A DNA stretch of 64,000 bases from Burkholderia sp. BCC0506 (GCF_902833145.1 NZ_CADFEN010000006.1:62001-126000), one strand, 5' to 3'. Counted from the first letter of the stretch, positions 49,521-58,621 are shown. Notes: generated by a model not told the origin, from the letters alone. Made by a program: numbers and translations.

Positions 49521-49548
49521 AAAAAAATGCCGCGACATCCGCGGCATT
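49521..49548 (-). terminator. Terminator or attenuator between ptsH and ptsI
   Basis: On the minus strand an 8-bp stem (49547-49540 with 49534-49527) with a 5-base loop is followed by seven T. It lies 34 bases after the ptsH stop and before ptsI, and could make HPr more abundant than Enzyme I by partial termination. Confidence 0.85.
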
Positions 49549-49581
49549 CTGACTGGAAACGGCAACGATTCCGCGCGGCGA

Positions 49582-49851
49582 TCACTGGCCTTCGCCGAAC
49601 TTGTCGGCGATCAGCTTCAGCAGCGCGTCCATCGCTTCGCGCTCGTCGGGCCCTTCGGTCTCGATCGTCACGGTGCTGCCGATGCCGGCCGCCAGCATCA
49701 TCACGCCCATGATGCTCTTCGCGTTGATCTTGCGCCCGTTGCGTGTCATCCAGACTTCCGACTGGAAGTTGCCGGCCAGTTGCGTAAGCTTGGCCGATGC
49801 GCGCGCATGGAGCCCCAATTTATTGACGATGGTGGTTTCTTGTTGAAGCAT
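49582..49851 (-). CDS. ptsH: Phosphocarrier protein HPr
   Basis: Receives phosphate from Enzyme I at His15 (LGLHARASAKL) and passes it to IIA proteins. The 89-residue protein also has Ser46 in AKSIMGVMML, the site phosphorylated by HPr kinase where that enzyme exists. It lies between the Man-type IIA gene and ptsI, a cluster that in Betaproteobacteria mostly has regulatory roles because no matching IIB/IIC is encoded beside it. Confidence 0.96.
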   Translation of the reverse strand: MLQQETTIVNKLGLHARASAKLTQLAGNFQSEVWMTRNGRKINAKSIMGVMMLAAGIGSTVTIETEGPDEREAMDALLKLIADKFGEGQ

Positions 49852-49924
49852 GATTCTCGGTCGGGTCGGTCGGGACCGCCGGCGGCGCGCGTCGGCGGGT
49901 CGGTCTAAAACGGAAAACGGCAGC

Positions 49925-50395
49925 TCAGTGCGATTCGGTGCGCGGTTGCGGTTCGGGCGGAATCGGCGCGCACTGGCCGCAGCCGGTTTCCGACGGCGGC
50001 GGCGGCGTGCCGGCCGATACCTCGTGAACGCCCTTCGCGCCGCCGGACAGCGCCTTGTCGACCAGCTTGTCGAGCGGCACGGTGCGGTAGCAAACGGCCC
50101 GCACGAGCATCGGCAGGTTCACGCCCGCCAGCACGCGCACGTTGTCGAGCTTCGCGAGCTGGCCCGCGATGTTCGCGGGCGTCGCGCCGTACATGTCGGT
50201 CAGCACGACCACGCCGTTGTCTTCCCGGAGCCGCGCGAGTTCCGAGTGCGCAAACGCCATCACCTGGGCGGGATCGCTGTCCGCCATCACGTCGATACAG
50301 CCGATGCGGGCGGGCACACCGCCGTAGATGTGCGCGATGCAGTCCCGCAGCGCGGTGGCGAGCGGAGCGTGCGCGATGATCAGGATTCCGGCCAT
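49925..50395 (-). CDS. PTS IIA component, mannose/fructose type
   Basis: A 156-residue IIA-Man domain with the phosphorylated His9 in ILIIAHAPLATAL, the stretch VVVLTDMYGATPANIA and NLPMLVRAV. A proline/serine/cysteine-rich tail of about 35 residues (GTPPPPSETGCGQC) follows the domain. It has no partner IIB/IIC/IID nearby, so it is likely a regulatory phosphate acceptor from HPr. It heads the set IIA-ptsH-ptsI with gaps of 73 and about 200 bases. Its target is unknown. Confidence 0.9.
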   Translation of the reverse strand: MAGILIIAHAPLATALRDCIAHIYGGVPARIGCIDVMADSDPAQVMAFAHSELARLREDNGVVVLTDMYGATPANIAGQLAKLDNVRVLAGVNLPMLVRAVCYRTVPLDKLVDKALSGGAKGVHEVSAGTPPPPSETGCGQCAPIPPEPQPRTESH

Positions 50396-50626
50396 GTCAG
50401 TTCGCTCCCGGCCGCCCCTGGCGGACCGATACCCCGCGGCGGGGCAATGAGCGTAGCGAGTGTGGGGAACGTTTCATGTTCAGCCTTGCAACAGTGTCGG
50501 CCCGACCGCCGGGCCTTCGGTGCGCCGATCGCGGCACCGGGCAAGCGGGCATTGTAGCAGGCCGGTCAAGCTGCTCCGGCGACGGGGGACCTGCGCGGCC
50601 GCCGCCGGGGTTGCGCGAGCGGCGGC

Positions 50627-51583
50627 CTACGCGGCCGCCCGCTCGAGCGCGTCGATGAACATCGCGGCGACGTCGAAGCCCGTCTGCTCCATGATCTCGC
50701 GAAAGCACGTCGGGCTCGTGACGTTCACCTCGGTCAGCCAGTCGCCGATCGCGTCGAGGCCGACCAGCAGCAGCCCGCGCGACGCCAGCACGGGCCCGAG
50801 CGTGTCGGCGATCTCGCGATCGCGCGGCGTGAGCGGCTGCGCGACGCCGAGCCCGCCCGCGGCGAGATTGCCGCGCACCTCGCTGCCCTGCGGAATCCGC
50901 GCGAGCGAATACGGCACCGGCTGGCCGCCGATCAGCAGGATGCGCTTGTCGCCGGCCTTGATCTCGGGGATGAACTTCTGCGCCATCACCGAGCGCGTGC
51001 CGTCGTGGCTCAGCATCTCGACGATCGAACCGAGGTTCATGCCGTCCGGCTTCACGCGGAACACACCCATCCCGCCCATGCCGTCGAGCGGCTTCAGGAT
51101 CACGTCGCCGTGCTCGGCGTGGAACGCGCGCAACCGTTTCGCGTCGCGCGTGACGAGCGTCGGCGCAACGAATTGCGGAAACTCGCCGATCGCGAGCTTC
51201 TCCGAATGATCGCGGATCGCCTGCGCCTTGTTGAACACGCGCGCCCCCGCGCGCTCGGCGAGCTCGAGCAGCCACGTCGACGTCACGTATTCCATGTCGA
51301 ACGGCGGATCCTTGCGCATCAGCACCGCGCCGAACGATTCGAGACGGCGCGCGTCGACCGGGCCCGCGTCGAACCAGGTGTCGCGATGCAGGTCGTCCAG
51401 TTCGCCGACGAACGCGATGCGCCGCACGTCGGCCTCGACGGCCGAGCCCGTCCACGCGAGGTGGCGCGGCTCGCACGCGTACACCGCATGCCCGCGCCGG
51501 GCGGCCTCCGCCATCATCGCGTAGGTCGAATCCTTGTAGATCTTGAAATGCTCGAGCGGGTCGGCGATAAAAAGAATGTCCAT
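50627..51583 (-). CDS. gshB: Glutathione synthetase
   Basis: Joins gamma-glutamylcysteine and glycine with ATP. The 318-residue ATP-grasp enzyme begins [27 protein letters not shown]. It has [18 protein letters not shown], the ATP-binding [17 protein letters not shown], and [19 protein letters not shown] near the active site. The C-terminus has [11 protein letters not shown]. It lies 27 bases after gshA on the same strand, so both steps of glutathione synthesis are in one operon. Confidence 0.97.
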   Translation of the reverse strand: MDILFIADPLEHFKIYKDSTYAMMAEAARRGHAVYACEPRHLAWTGSAVEADVRRIAFVGELDDLHRDTWFDAGPVDARRLESFGAVLMRKDPPFDMEYVTSTWLLELAERAGARVFNKAQAIRDHSEKLAIGEFPQFVAPTLVTRDAKRLRAFHAEHGDVILKPLDGMGGMGVFRVKPDGMNLGSIVEMLSHDGTRSVMAQKFIPEIKAGDKRILLIGGQPVPYSLARIPQGSEVRGNLAAGGLGVAQPLTPRDREIADTLGPVLASRGLLLVGLDAIGDWLTEVNVTSPTCFREIMEQTGFDVAAMFIDALERAAA

Positions 51584-51610
51584 GCGGGTCCTGTACGTAG
51601 CGAAGGTCCG

Positions 51611-52900
51611 TTACACCTGGATGGCTTCGGGATCGGTCTTTTCCAGTTCGATCGACGACGCGATCAGCGACAGCCGCGCGACGACGCCGTACATGTAGAA
51701 ACGGTTCGGCGGCGCGGCGCCCGGCTTCGCGCCGGCGTCCGGCAGCGCGGTGTGCTCGAAGCCGAGCGGCACGTAGTGCATGCCGGGCGCGTTCAGGTTC
51801 TGGTCGCGCTCGCGGCCGCCGTGCGTGCGGTAGAAGCCGCCGACCACGTAGCGGTCGATCATGTACACGACCGGCTCGGCCACTTCGTCGCCGACGCGCT
51901 CGAACGTGTAGACGCCTTCCTGCACGATCACGTCGCGCACCGCGAGGCCGGCCTTCGATTCGGCCATCTGCACGCGCTCGGCCTTCGTCATGCGGCCGAT
52001 CTCGGCCGCGTCGTGCACGGTCATCACGCCACGGCCCGCGGTGCCCGCGTCGGCCTTCACGACGACGTACGGCTTCTCGCTGATCCCGTATTCGCGATAC
52101 TTGCGCGCGATCTTCTTCAGCACGCCGTCGATCGCGTCGGCGAGCGCCTGCTCGCCTTCATGCGCCTGCCAGTCGACCCCTTCCACATGCGCGAAATACG
52201 GATTCACCATCCACGGATCGACGCCGACCATCTTCGCGAACTTCTTCGCGACGTCGTCGTAGCAGGAAAAGTGCGTCGACTTGCGGCGCACGGCCCAGCC
52301 CGCGTGCAGCGGCGGCAGCAGGTATTGCTCGTGCAGGTTTTCCAGCACGGCCGGGATGCCGGCCGACAGATCGTTGTTCAGCAGGATCGAGCACGGATCG
52401 AAATTCTTCAGGCCGAGGCGGCGCTGCGAACGCTCGAGCGGTTCGAGCACGATCTTCTGGCCGTCGGCCAGCGTGATCGGCGTCATGTCGGTGATGCTCG
52501 GGTCGAGCGAGCCGAAGCGCACGTTCAGGCCGGCCTGGCGCATGATCGTCGCGAGGCGCGCGACGTTTTCCAGGTAGAACGCGTTGCGGGTCGGCAGCTC
52601 GGGAATCACGAGCAGATTCTTCGCGTCCGGGCAGATCTTCTCGATCGCGGCCATCGCGGCCTGCACGGCGAGCGGCAGCACTTCGGACGGCAGATTGTTG
52701 AATGCGCCGGGAAACAGGTTCGCATCGACGGGCGCGAGCTTGAAGCCGGCATTGCGCAGGTCCACCGAACAATAGAACGGCGGGGTGTGTTCCTGCCATT
52801 CGAGCCTGAACCAGCGTTCGATCGCAGGCGTCGCGTCGAGGATCTTCTGCTCGAGTTCGAGCAGCGGACCGTTCAACGCGGTAACGAGGTGGGGAACCAT
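51611..52900 (-). CDS. gshA: Glutamate-cysteine ligase (proteobacterial GshA type)
   Basis: First and rate-limiting enzyme of glutathione synthesis. The 429-residue protein resembles the Betaproteobacterial GshA family rather than E. coli GshA. Recognisable segments are MVPHLVTALNGPLLELEQKILD at the start, PPFYCSVDLRNAGFKLAPVDANLFPGAFNNL, YVVVKADAGTAGRGVMTVHDA (ATP-grasp-like) and VVYMIDRYVVGGFYRTHG. It precedes gshB in the operon. Confidence 0.93.
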   Translation of the reverse strand: MVPHLVTALNGPLLELEQKILDATPAIERWFRLEWQEHTPPFYCSVDLRNAGFKLAPVDANLFPGAFNNLPSEVLPLAVQAAMAAIEKICPDAKNLLVIPELPTRNAFYLENVARLATIMRQAGLNVRFGSLDPSITDMTPITLADGQKIVLEPLERSQRRLGLKNFDPCSILLNNDLSAGIPAVLENLHEQYLLPPLHAGWAVRRKSTHFSCYDDVAKKFAKMVGVDPWMVNPYFAHVEGVDWQAHEGEQALADAIDGVLKKIARKYREYGISEKPYVVVKADAGTAGRGVMTVHDAAEIGRMTKAERVQMAESKAGLAVRDVIVQEGVYTFERVGDEVAEPVVYMIDRYVVGGFYRTHGGRERDQNLNAPGMHYVPLGFEHTALPDAGAKPGAAPPNRFYMYGVVARLSLIASSIELEKTDPEAIQV

Positions 52901-53051
52901 GAATCACTCGCGAGCGGGAGAATGAAGATTGTAGAGCAATTGCCTTGCCCATTTGGGGATTGTTCCCGGCTTCACAAGGATATGGAGGAAGTTTTCGGCT
53001 ATTGACCTGATAGCGTGAAGGGTTATCCGCTCCGGCAGCACGCGGCTGGAG

Positions 53052-53077
53052 AAAAAAAGCCCGCCGGGTAGGCGGGC
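53052..53077 (-). terminator. Terminator of the glnK-amtB operon
   Basis: On the minus strand a 7-bp GCCCGCC/GGCGGGC stem (53077-53071 with 53065-53059) with a 5-base loop is followed by seven T. It lies 67 bases after amtB. The other part of the 243-base gap up to gshA shows nothing further. Confidence 0.88.
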
Positions 53078-53143
53078 CGAAGTCGCTGCGCTCATTCGGG
53101 GCGGGCGCCGTCGTCGCGGCGGCCCGCCGTTGATTCGTGTGAC

Positions 53144-54646
53144 TTATTCCACGTGCTCGCCGTGCAGGATCACGTCGAGACCTTCGCGCTCTTCCTCTTC
53201 GGTCACGCGCAGGCCGATCGTCAGGTCGATCAGCTTCAGCAGCACGAAGCTCAGCACGCCGCTGTAGACCAGCGTGATCAGCACGCCCTTGGCCTGCAGC
53301 AGCAGGCTGCCGTCGGCGCCGCCGATGTCCTTGACCGCGAACACGCCGGTCAGCAGCGCGCCGAGAATCCCGCCCACGCCGTGCACGCCGAACGCATCCA
53401 GCGAATCGTCGTAGCCGAGCTTCGACTTGAGCCACGTCGCCGACCAGAAGCAGATCACGCCTGCCGCGATGCCGATCACCAGTGCGCCCGCCACGCCGAC
53501 GAAGCCGGCTGCCGGCGTGATCGCCACGAGACCCGCGACCGCGCCCGACACGATACCGAGCACCGACGGCTTGCCCTTCGCGATCCACTCGGCGAACATC
53601 CAGCCGAGCGCCGCGCACGCCGTCGCGACTTGCGTCGTCAGCATCGCGAAGCCGGCACGGCCGTCGGCCGCGACCGCGGAACCCGCGTTGAAACCGAACC
53701 AGCCGACCCACAGCATCGAGCCGCCGATCATCGTCAGCACCAGGTTGTGCGGCGCCATCGATTCACGGCCGTAGCCGACGCGCTTGCCGAGCACGAGGCA
53801 CGACACGAGGCCCGCGATACCGGCGTTGATGTGCACCACCGTGCCGCCCGCGAAGTCGAGCACGCCGTCCGCCGACAGCCAGCCGGTCGGCTCCCACACC
53901 ATGTGCGCGATCGGCACGTAGACGATCAGCGACCAGAGCGTCATGAACACGAGCATCGCCGAGAATTTCATCCGGTCGGCGAACGCGCCGCAGATCAGCG
54001 CCGGCGTGATGATCGCGAACGTCATCTGGTAGACGAAGTAGACCGACTCGGGAATCGTCGTCGCGAGGTGGCTGACGGTCAGCGTGGTCGCCTTGTCGCC
54101 CTTGATGTAGTTCATGCCGTGCAGGAACACGCGCGACAGGCCGCCGATGAAGCCGTTGCCCGGCGTGAACGCGAGGCTGTAGCCGACCACCGTCCACAGC
54201 ACCGTGATCACCGCGGTGATCGCGAAGCTCTGCATCACGGTGGCGAGCACGTTCTTCTTGCGGACCATGCCCGCGTAGAACAGCGCGAGGCCGGGGATCG
54301 TCATGAACAGCACGAGCGCGGTCGACGTCAGCATCCACGCGGTGTCGCCCGCGCTGATCTTCGACGAATCGACCGAGAACGGGGCCGTCGGCGCGGCCGG
54401 TGCGGCCGGCGCGGACGCGGCGGCGGCAGCCGATGCGTCGGCCGCGCCCGAAGCCGGTGCGGCGGCGGATGCGTCCGCAGCGGGCGCCGAGGCGGCCGGA
54501 GCGGCGGCGGCCGATGCGTCGGACGCCGTGGCGGCGGGCGCGGAAGCAGCCGCGGTGGCGGACGCCGCGTCGTCGGCGAGCGCGGAGCCGACGCCGGCCG
54601 CGATCAGCGAGCCGGCCATCAGCAGGGACATCAGAAGTTTGCGCAT
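53144..54646 (-). CDS. amtB: Ammonium transporter AmtB
   Basis: Trimeric membrane channel for ammonium, controlled by the PII protein encoded beside it. The 500-residue protein has a signal peptide (MRKLLMSLLMAGSLIAAGVG). An unusually long Ala/Ser/Pro/Asp segment follows (about residues 25-90), then eleven helices from about 100. Pore motifs include the two central histidines in GGTVVHINAGIAGLV and DAFGVHGVGGILGALLTG. ALFYAGMVRKKN is the conserved first-helix end. It follows glnK by 37 bases. Confidence 0.96.
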   Translation of the reverse strand: MRKLLMSLLMAGSLIAAGVGSALADDAASATAAASAPAATASDASAAAAPAASAPAADASAAAPASGAADASAAAAASAPAAPAAPTAPFSVDSSKISAGDTAWMLTSTALVLFMTIPGLALFYAGMVRKKNVLATVMQSFAITAVITVLWTVVGYSLAFTPGNGFIGGLSRVFLHGMNYIKGDKATTLTVSHLATTIPESVYFVYQMTFAIITPALICGAFADRMKFSAMLVFMTLWSLIVYVPIAHMVWEPTGWLSADGVLDFAGGTVVHINAGIAGLVSCLVLGKRVGYGRESMAPHNLVLTMIGGSMLWVGWFGFNAGSAVAADGRAGFAMLTTQVATACAALGWMFAEWIAKGKPSVLGIVSGAVAGLVAITPAAGFVGVAGALVIGIAAGVICFWSATWLKSKLGYDDSLDAFGVHGVGGILGALLTGVFAVKDIGGADGSLLLQAKGVLITLVYSGVLSFVLLKLIDLTIGLRVTEEEEREGLDVILHGEHVE

Positions 54647-54683
54647 CTTGGGTTTCCTCTTGTCGCTTGTCTTGTCTGTTCTG

Positions 54684-55220
<537 letters not shown>

Positions 55221-55377
55221 CTAGAGTGCACGCACGTCCCGGATCGCCGGGCCATTCACCCATGCGGGCGCCGTGCCCGGAATTCGCGCCCCGCGCGCAC
55301 CATTTCCGGTCATGCGTGCATCATGGGCACGTACGCAACTGAAGATGCACATTTTTTGTGCAAGGAAGGGGAATCAC

Positions 55378-55629
55378 ATGAAGCAACCCAGCGACGTTTT
55401 CAACGATCTGCAGTCGCGTGTCAGCGATTTGCTGAAAAACTCGCCGGCCAAGGACGTCGAGCGCAACGTGAAGGCCATGCTGTCGCAGGGCTTCTCGAAG
55501 CTCGATCTCGTCACCCGCGAGGAATTCGACACCCAGGCCCAGGTGCTCGCCCGCACCCGTGTGCGCCTTGAGGAACTCGAAAAGCGCGTCGCGGAACTCG
55601 AGCAGAAGCTCGCCGCCCCGCAGGCCTGA
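55378..55629 (+). CDS. ubiK: Ubiquinone biosynthesis accessory factor UbiK
   Basis: An 83-residue protein of the BMFP/YqiC family that supports ubiquinone synthesis under air by interacting with UbiJ and lipids. It has an amphipathic N-terminal half (PSDVFNDLQSRVSDLLKNSP) and a C-terminal coiled coil (TRVRLEELEKRVAELEQKL), with the family VTREEFDTQAQVLARTR between them. AAGGAAGGGG precedes the ATG. It is divergent from glnK and followed by a tandem repeat region. Confidence 0.9.
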   Translation: MKQPSDVFNDLQSRVSDLLKNSPAKDVERNVKAMLSQGFSKLDLVTREEFDTQAQVLARTRVRLEELEKRVAELEQKLAAPQA

Positions 55630-55747
55630 CGCCGCATCCGGCCGCAAGGTCCGGGCGCGGGCCGCCTCGCGCGGTCCGCGCCCGCCCCCCCGGTACCGTT
55701 GCGTCACGCTTCGTCGTCCGTCGTACATCGTTCTTCGCAGCACCCTC

Positions 55748-55832
55748 CGCTCTTCGCAGTTCGTCGCTCTTCGCAGTTCGTCGCTCTTCGCAGTTCGTCG
55801 CTCTTCGCAGTCCATCGCTCTTCGCAGTTCGT
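55748..55832. repeat. 17-bp tandem repeat (minisatellite)
   Basis: Five consecutive copies of CGCTCTTCGCAGTTCGT (55748-55764, 55765-55781, 55782-55798, 55799-55815, 55816-55832). The fourth copy has two or three mismatches and the others are identical. Degenerate flanking copies extend it to about 55725-55850. It fills the 323-base gap between ubiK and comM. Because 17 is not a multiple of three, the repeat is open in several frames on the minus strand, which creates false ORFs. Confidence 0.95.
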
Positions 55833-55952
55833 CGTTCCGCAGCACCTCGTTCTTTCCCCGCGCCACGCCGGCAAGCGCGCACCCGATTCCTCCGATTCCC
55901 GCGGCATGCGGCCCCGAACGGCCGTCGTCCGCCTGCTTACAGGAGCCTCGCC

Positions 55953-57557
55953 ATGTCGCTCGCCGTGGTGCGCAGTCGCGCGCCCGCCTCCGGCCGCGCG
56001 CCGGACGTCACCGTCGAAGTCCATCTCGCCAACGGGTTGCCGTCGTTCTCGATCGTCGGGCTGCCCGATCTCGAAGTCCGCGAAAGCCGCGAGCGCGTGC
56101 GCGCCGCGCTGCAGAACTGCGGCTTCGAATTTCCGGTGCGCCGCATCACCGTCAACCTCGCGCCAGCCGACCTGCCGAAGGAATCGGGCCGCTTCGACCT
56201 GCCGATCGCGCTCGGCATCCTCGCCGCGAACGGCCAGATTCCGGCCGACGCGCTGGCCGGCCGCGAATTCGCGGGCGAGTTGTCGCTGACGGGCGCGCTG
56301 CGGCCGATGCGCGGCGCGTTCGCGATGGCGTGCGGCGCCGCGCGGGACCGGCGTGCGGAGGAATCCGGCGCGGGCCTCGCCGGCGGCCCGGGCCTGGATG
56401 CCGGCGCCCTGCGCGATTGCACCGCGACATCGCGTCCGCCCGAGCTGTACCTGCCGCTCGACAGCGCCGCCGAGGCCGCGCTCGTGCCGGGCGTGACCGT
56501 ATTCGGTGCACGCGACCTGCCGGCGCTCTGCGCGCACCTGACCGATGCACCGGACGGCCGGCTCACGCCGGTCGCGGCGCCCTGCCTCGACGGCCTGCCG
56601 GCGCCGGCCGCGCCCGACCTCGCGGACGTCGTCGGCCAGCGCGGCGCCCGACGCGCGCTGGAAGTCGCGGCCGCGGGCGGCCATCACATGCTGATGGTCG
56701 GGCCGCCCGGGGCCGGCAAGTCGATGCTGGCGGCGCGCCTCGCCGGGCTCCTGCCGCCGCTGACCGACGACGAGGCGCTGACCTCGGCCGCGCTGCTGTC
56801 CGCGAGCCGGCTCGGCTTCTCGCCCGCGCAGTGGCGCCGCCGGCCGTTCCGCGCGCCGCATCACTCGTCGAGCGCGGCCGCGCTGGTCGGCGGCCGCAAT
56901 CCGCCGCAGCCGGGCGAGATCACGCTCGCGCACCTCGGCGTGCTGTTTCTCGACGAACTGCCGGAATTCGACCGGCACGTGCTGGAGATGCTGCGCGAGC
57001 CGCTCGAAGCCGGCCGCATCACGATCTCGCGCGCGGCCCAGCAGGCCGACTTCCCCGCCGCGTGCCAGCTGATCGCCGCGATGAACCCGTGCCCGTGCGG
57101 CTGGCACGGCGATCCGTCCGGGCGCTGCCGCTGCTCGCCGGACGTGGCCGCGCGCTATCTGCGCAAGCTGTCGGGGCCGCTGCTCGACCGCATCGACATC
57201 CAGATCGACCTGCCCGCGCTGTCGCCGGCCGAACTCGCGACCCGCGCGACGGCGCCCGGCGAGCCGAGCGCGGCGGTCGCCGCCCGGGTCGCGCAAGCGC
57301 GGGCGCTGCAGCTCGATCGGCAGGGCAAGACGAATCACATGCTGAGCGGCCGCGAAACCGACGACCTGTGCCGGCCGACCGACGAAGGCGAACGGTTGCT
57401 GCGCGAGGCCGGCGAGCGCTTCGGCTGGTCGGCGCGCGCGTATTTCCGCGTGCTGAAAGTGGCGCGAACGATCGCCGACCTGGCCGGCGACCCGCTGCCG
57501 ACGGCCGCGCAGATCGCCGAGGCGATTCGCTACCGGCGCGCGCTCACGGCGCTGTGA
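55953..57557 (+). CDS. comM: YifB/ComM family AAA+ ATPase (Mg-chelatase-like)
   Basis: Probable hexameric helicase that helps branch migration during natural transformation, the role shown for ComM in other species. The 534-residue protein has the N-terminal Lon-like fold domain with ANGLPSFSIVGLPDLEVRESRERVRAAL and VNLAPADLPKESGRFDLPIALGIL. The ATPase core has Walker A GPPGAGKS, Walker B VLFLDELPEF and the MNPCPCGW segment. An internal insertion of about 25 residues (GAARDRRAEESGAGLAGGPG) is not seen in shorter homologues. AGGAG precedes the ATG. comF lies 15 kb away in this window. Confidence 0.93.
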   Translation: MSLAVVRSRAPASGRAPDVTVEVHLANGLPSFSIVGLPDLEVRESRERVRAALQNCGFEFPVRRITVNLAPADLPKESGRFDLPIALGILAANGQIPADALAGREFAGELSLTGALRPMRGAFAMACGAARDRRAEESGAGLAGGPGLDAGALRDCTATSRPPELYLPLDSAAEAALVPGVTVFGARDLPALCAHLTDAPDGRLTPVAAPCLDGLPAPAAPDLADVVGQRGARRALEVAAAGGHHMLMVGPPGAGKSMLAARLAGLLPPLTDDEALTSAALLSASRLGFSPAQWRRRPFRAPHHSSSAAALVGGRNPPQPGEITLAHLGVLFLDELPEFDRHVLEMLREPLEAGRITISRAAQQADFPAACQLIAAMNPCPCGWHGDPSGRCRCSPDVAARYLRKLSGPLLDRIDIQIDLPALSPAELATRATAPGEPSAAVAARVAQARALQLDRQGKTNHMLSGRETDDLCRPTDEGERLLREAGERFGWSARAYFRVLKVARTIADLAGDPLPTAAQIAEAIRYRRALTAL

Positions 57558-57598
57558 GCGCCCCTTGGAGGGACAAAATCAGGCTGTCAAGACTTGAC

Positions 57599-57607
57599 TT
57601 ATACACA
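57599..57607 (+). promoter_or_regulatory. DnaA-box-like site TTATACACA
   Basis: TTATACACA fits the relaxed DnaA box TTATNCACA. It directly follows a 6-bp inverted repeat GTCAAG-A-CTTGAC (57586-57598). It lies in the 335-base gene-free region after comM, which also has an A/T-rich patch around 57670-57700. Confidence 0.55.
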
Positions 57608-57774
57608 ATTCCGCGAATCCGGCCCCGGATCGCGGCTCGCCGCGGCCTTTGCCGGACGGAATTCGTATCCCGTTGTTTTAATTGATTTTTCTCAAACGGC
57701 GAACGGGCGGCCAAACGGCCCGGAAGGCCGTCCGGCGCGGCTTTGCGGGAAATCCCGGCTACTTTTCAACAAAG

Positions 57775-57797
57775 TTATCCACATGCGCTGTGGATAG
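57775..57797. promoter_or_regulatory. Inverted pair of DnaA boxes
   Basis: A perfect consensus DnaA box TTATCCACA (57775-57783) is followed after 5 bases by TGTGGATAG (57789-57797), the reverse complement of a one-mismatch box. The two face each other. With the site at 57599 this makes three DnaA-box-like sequences in one intergenic region. Confidence 0.65.
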
Positions 57798-57892
57798 CCG
57801 AAAAACCTCCGCAAAATCCGGCGATTAGCATCGAAAGCTGCGAATGAACTTTCAGTTGTCGCGGCGTGTCCGAGCGCCCTCGCCGGCCGCCG

Positions 57893-58465
57893 TCAATCGA
57901 GTTTGAACGAGCCGAAAAACTGGTCGAGCTGCTCCTGCGCGAGCGGCCCGTCGGCGATCACGACGGCCTGGTACGCGTGCCGGCCGCGCGCGGCGAGCCG
58001 TGCGACGATCGTCTTGCGCGCCCGGTCGCCGCCGGCGGCGGCGCCCGCGATGCGCAGTTCGAGCCCGTTCACCGCGCCGCCGGCGGCGAGCGGCACGGGC
58101 ACCGACGCCGTCCGCGGCGCGCCTTCGAGGTTGCGCGACAGCCCCGCGCGCAGGAATTCGAGCGCCGCGCGGCGCGTATCGTCGCGCTCGTCCGGCAGCG
58201 TCAGCGTGCCGACCGCGAATACCGCGCCGTCGACGTGCGCGGCCTGCATCCGCATCGGCATCGACGTCGCGCCGAGCACCACCGGCTGCTCCTCGACGGT
58301 CGGCTTCGCCGGCAGGTCGATCGTGTAGCCGGCGTCGTTGTGCAGCGTGCGCCAGTCGTACGACGGCGAGCACGCGGCCAGCGCGGCGCTCAGGCAGGCC
58401 AGCGCGGCGAAGTGTCGCAGCGGGCGAAAAAGGGGGCGCAACGAATCGATGACTTCCTTCGGCAT
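57893..58465 (-). CDS. Hypothetical lipoprotein
   Basis: A 190-residue protein with a basic N-terminus (SLRPLFRPLRHFAALACLSAALAAC) ending in a lipobox LAAC, so it is probably exported and lipidated. The mature part has a beta-rich pattern with YTIDLPAKPTVEEQ and ALEFLRAGLSRNLEG, and ends in EQLDQFFGSFKL. The last motif (F-x-S-F-K-L) resembles small exported proteins that share a PsbP/DUF-like fold, but I cannot assign a family. The start is the ATG at 58465. It stands alone, divergent from the TlpA-like gene. Confidence 0.75.
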   Translation of the reverse strand: MPKEVIDSLRPLFRPLRHFAALACLSAALAACSPSYDWRTLHNDAGYTIDLPAKPTVEEQPVVLGATSMPMRMQAAHVDGAVFAVGTLTLPDERDDTRRAALEFLRAGLSRNLEGAPRTASVPVPLAAGGAVNGLELRIAGAAAGGDRARKTIVARLAARGRHAYQAVVIADGPLAQEQLDQFFGSFKLD

Positions 58466-58621
58466 GGCGGGATCGCGGCAGGCAAAGCGACCATTATCCG
58501 CCGAACCGGAAACCCGGGATGCGCGGCCGCCGCCGGTGCGCGCGCCGCATTCGCGCTAAAATGAGCGCCGAATTTCGACGTCCTTTGCGTCGATCCGCGT
58601 CATCGACTCCGAGAGCACCAG

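Noticed and set aside
55511-57338. Minus-strand frames with repeated EERRTAKSDELRRATNC-like peptides
   Set aside because: The peptide repeat is only the translation of the 17-bp DNA repeat in shifting frames. No start signal or domain supports a gene.
57558-57892. Chromosomal replication origin
   Set aside because: DnaA boxes are present, but there is no dnaA, dnaN, rpmH, gidA or parAB, no long A/T-rich unwinding element, and only three sites. I report it as a DnaA-box cluster, not oriC.
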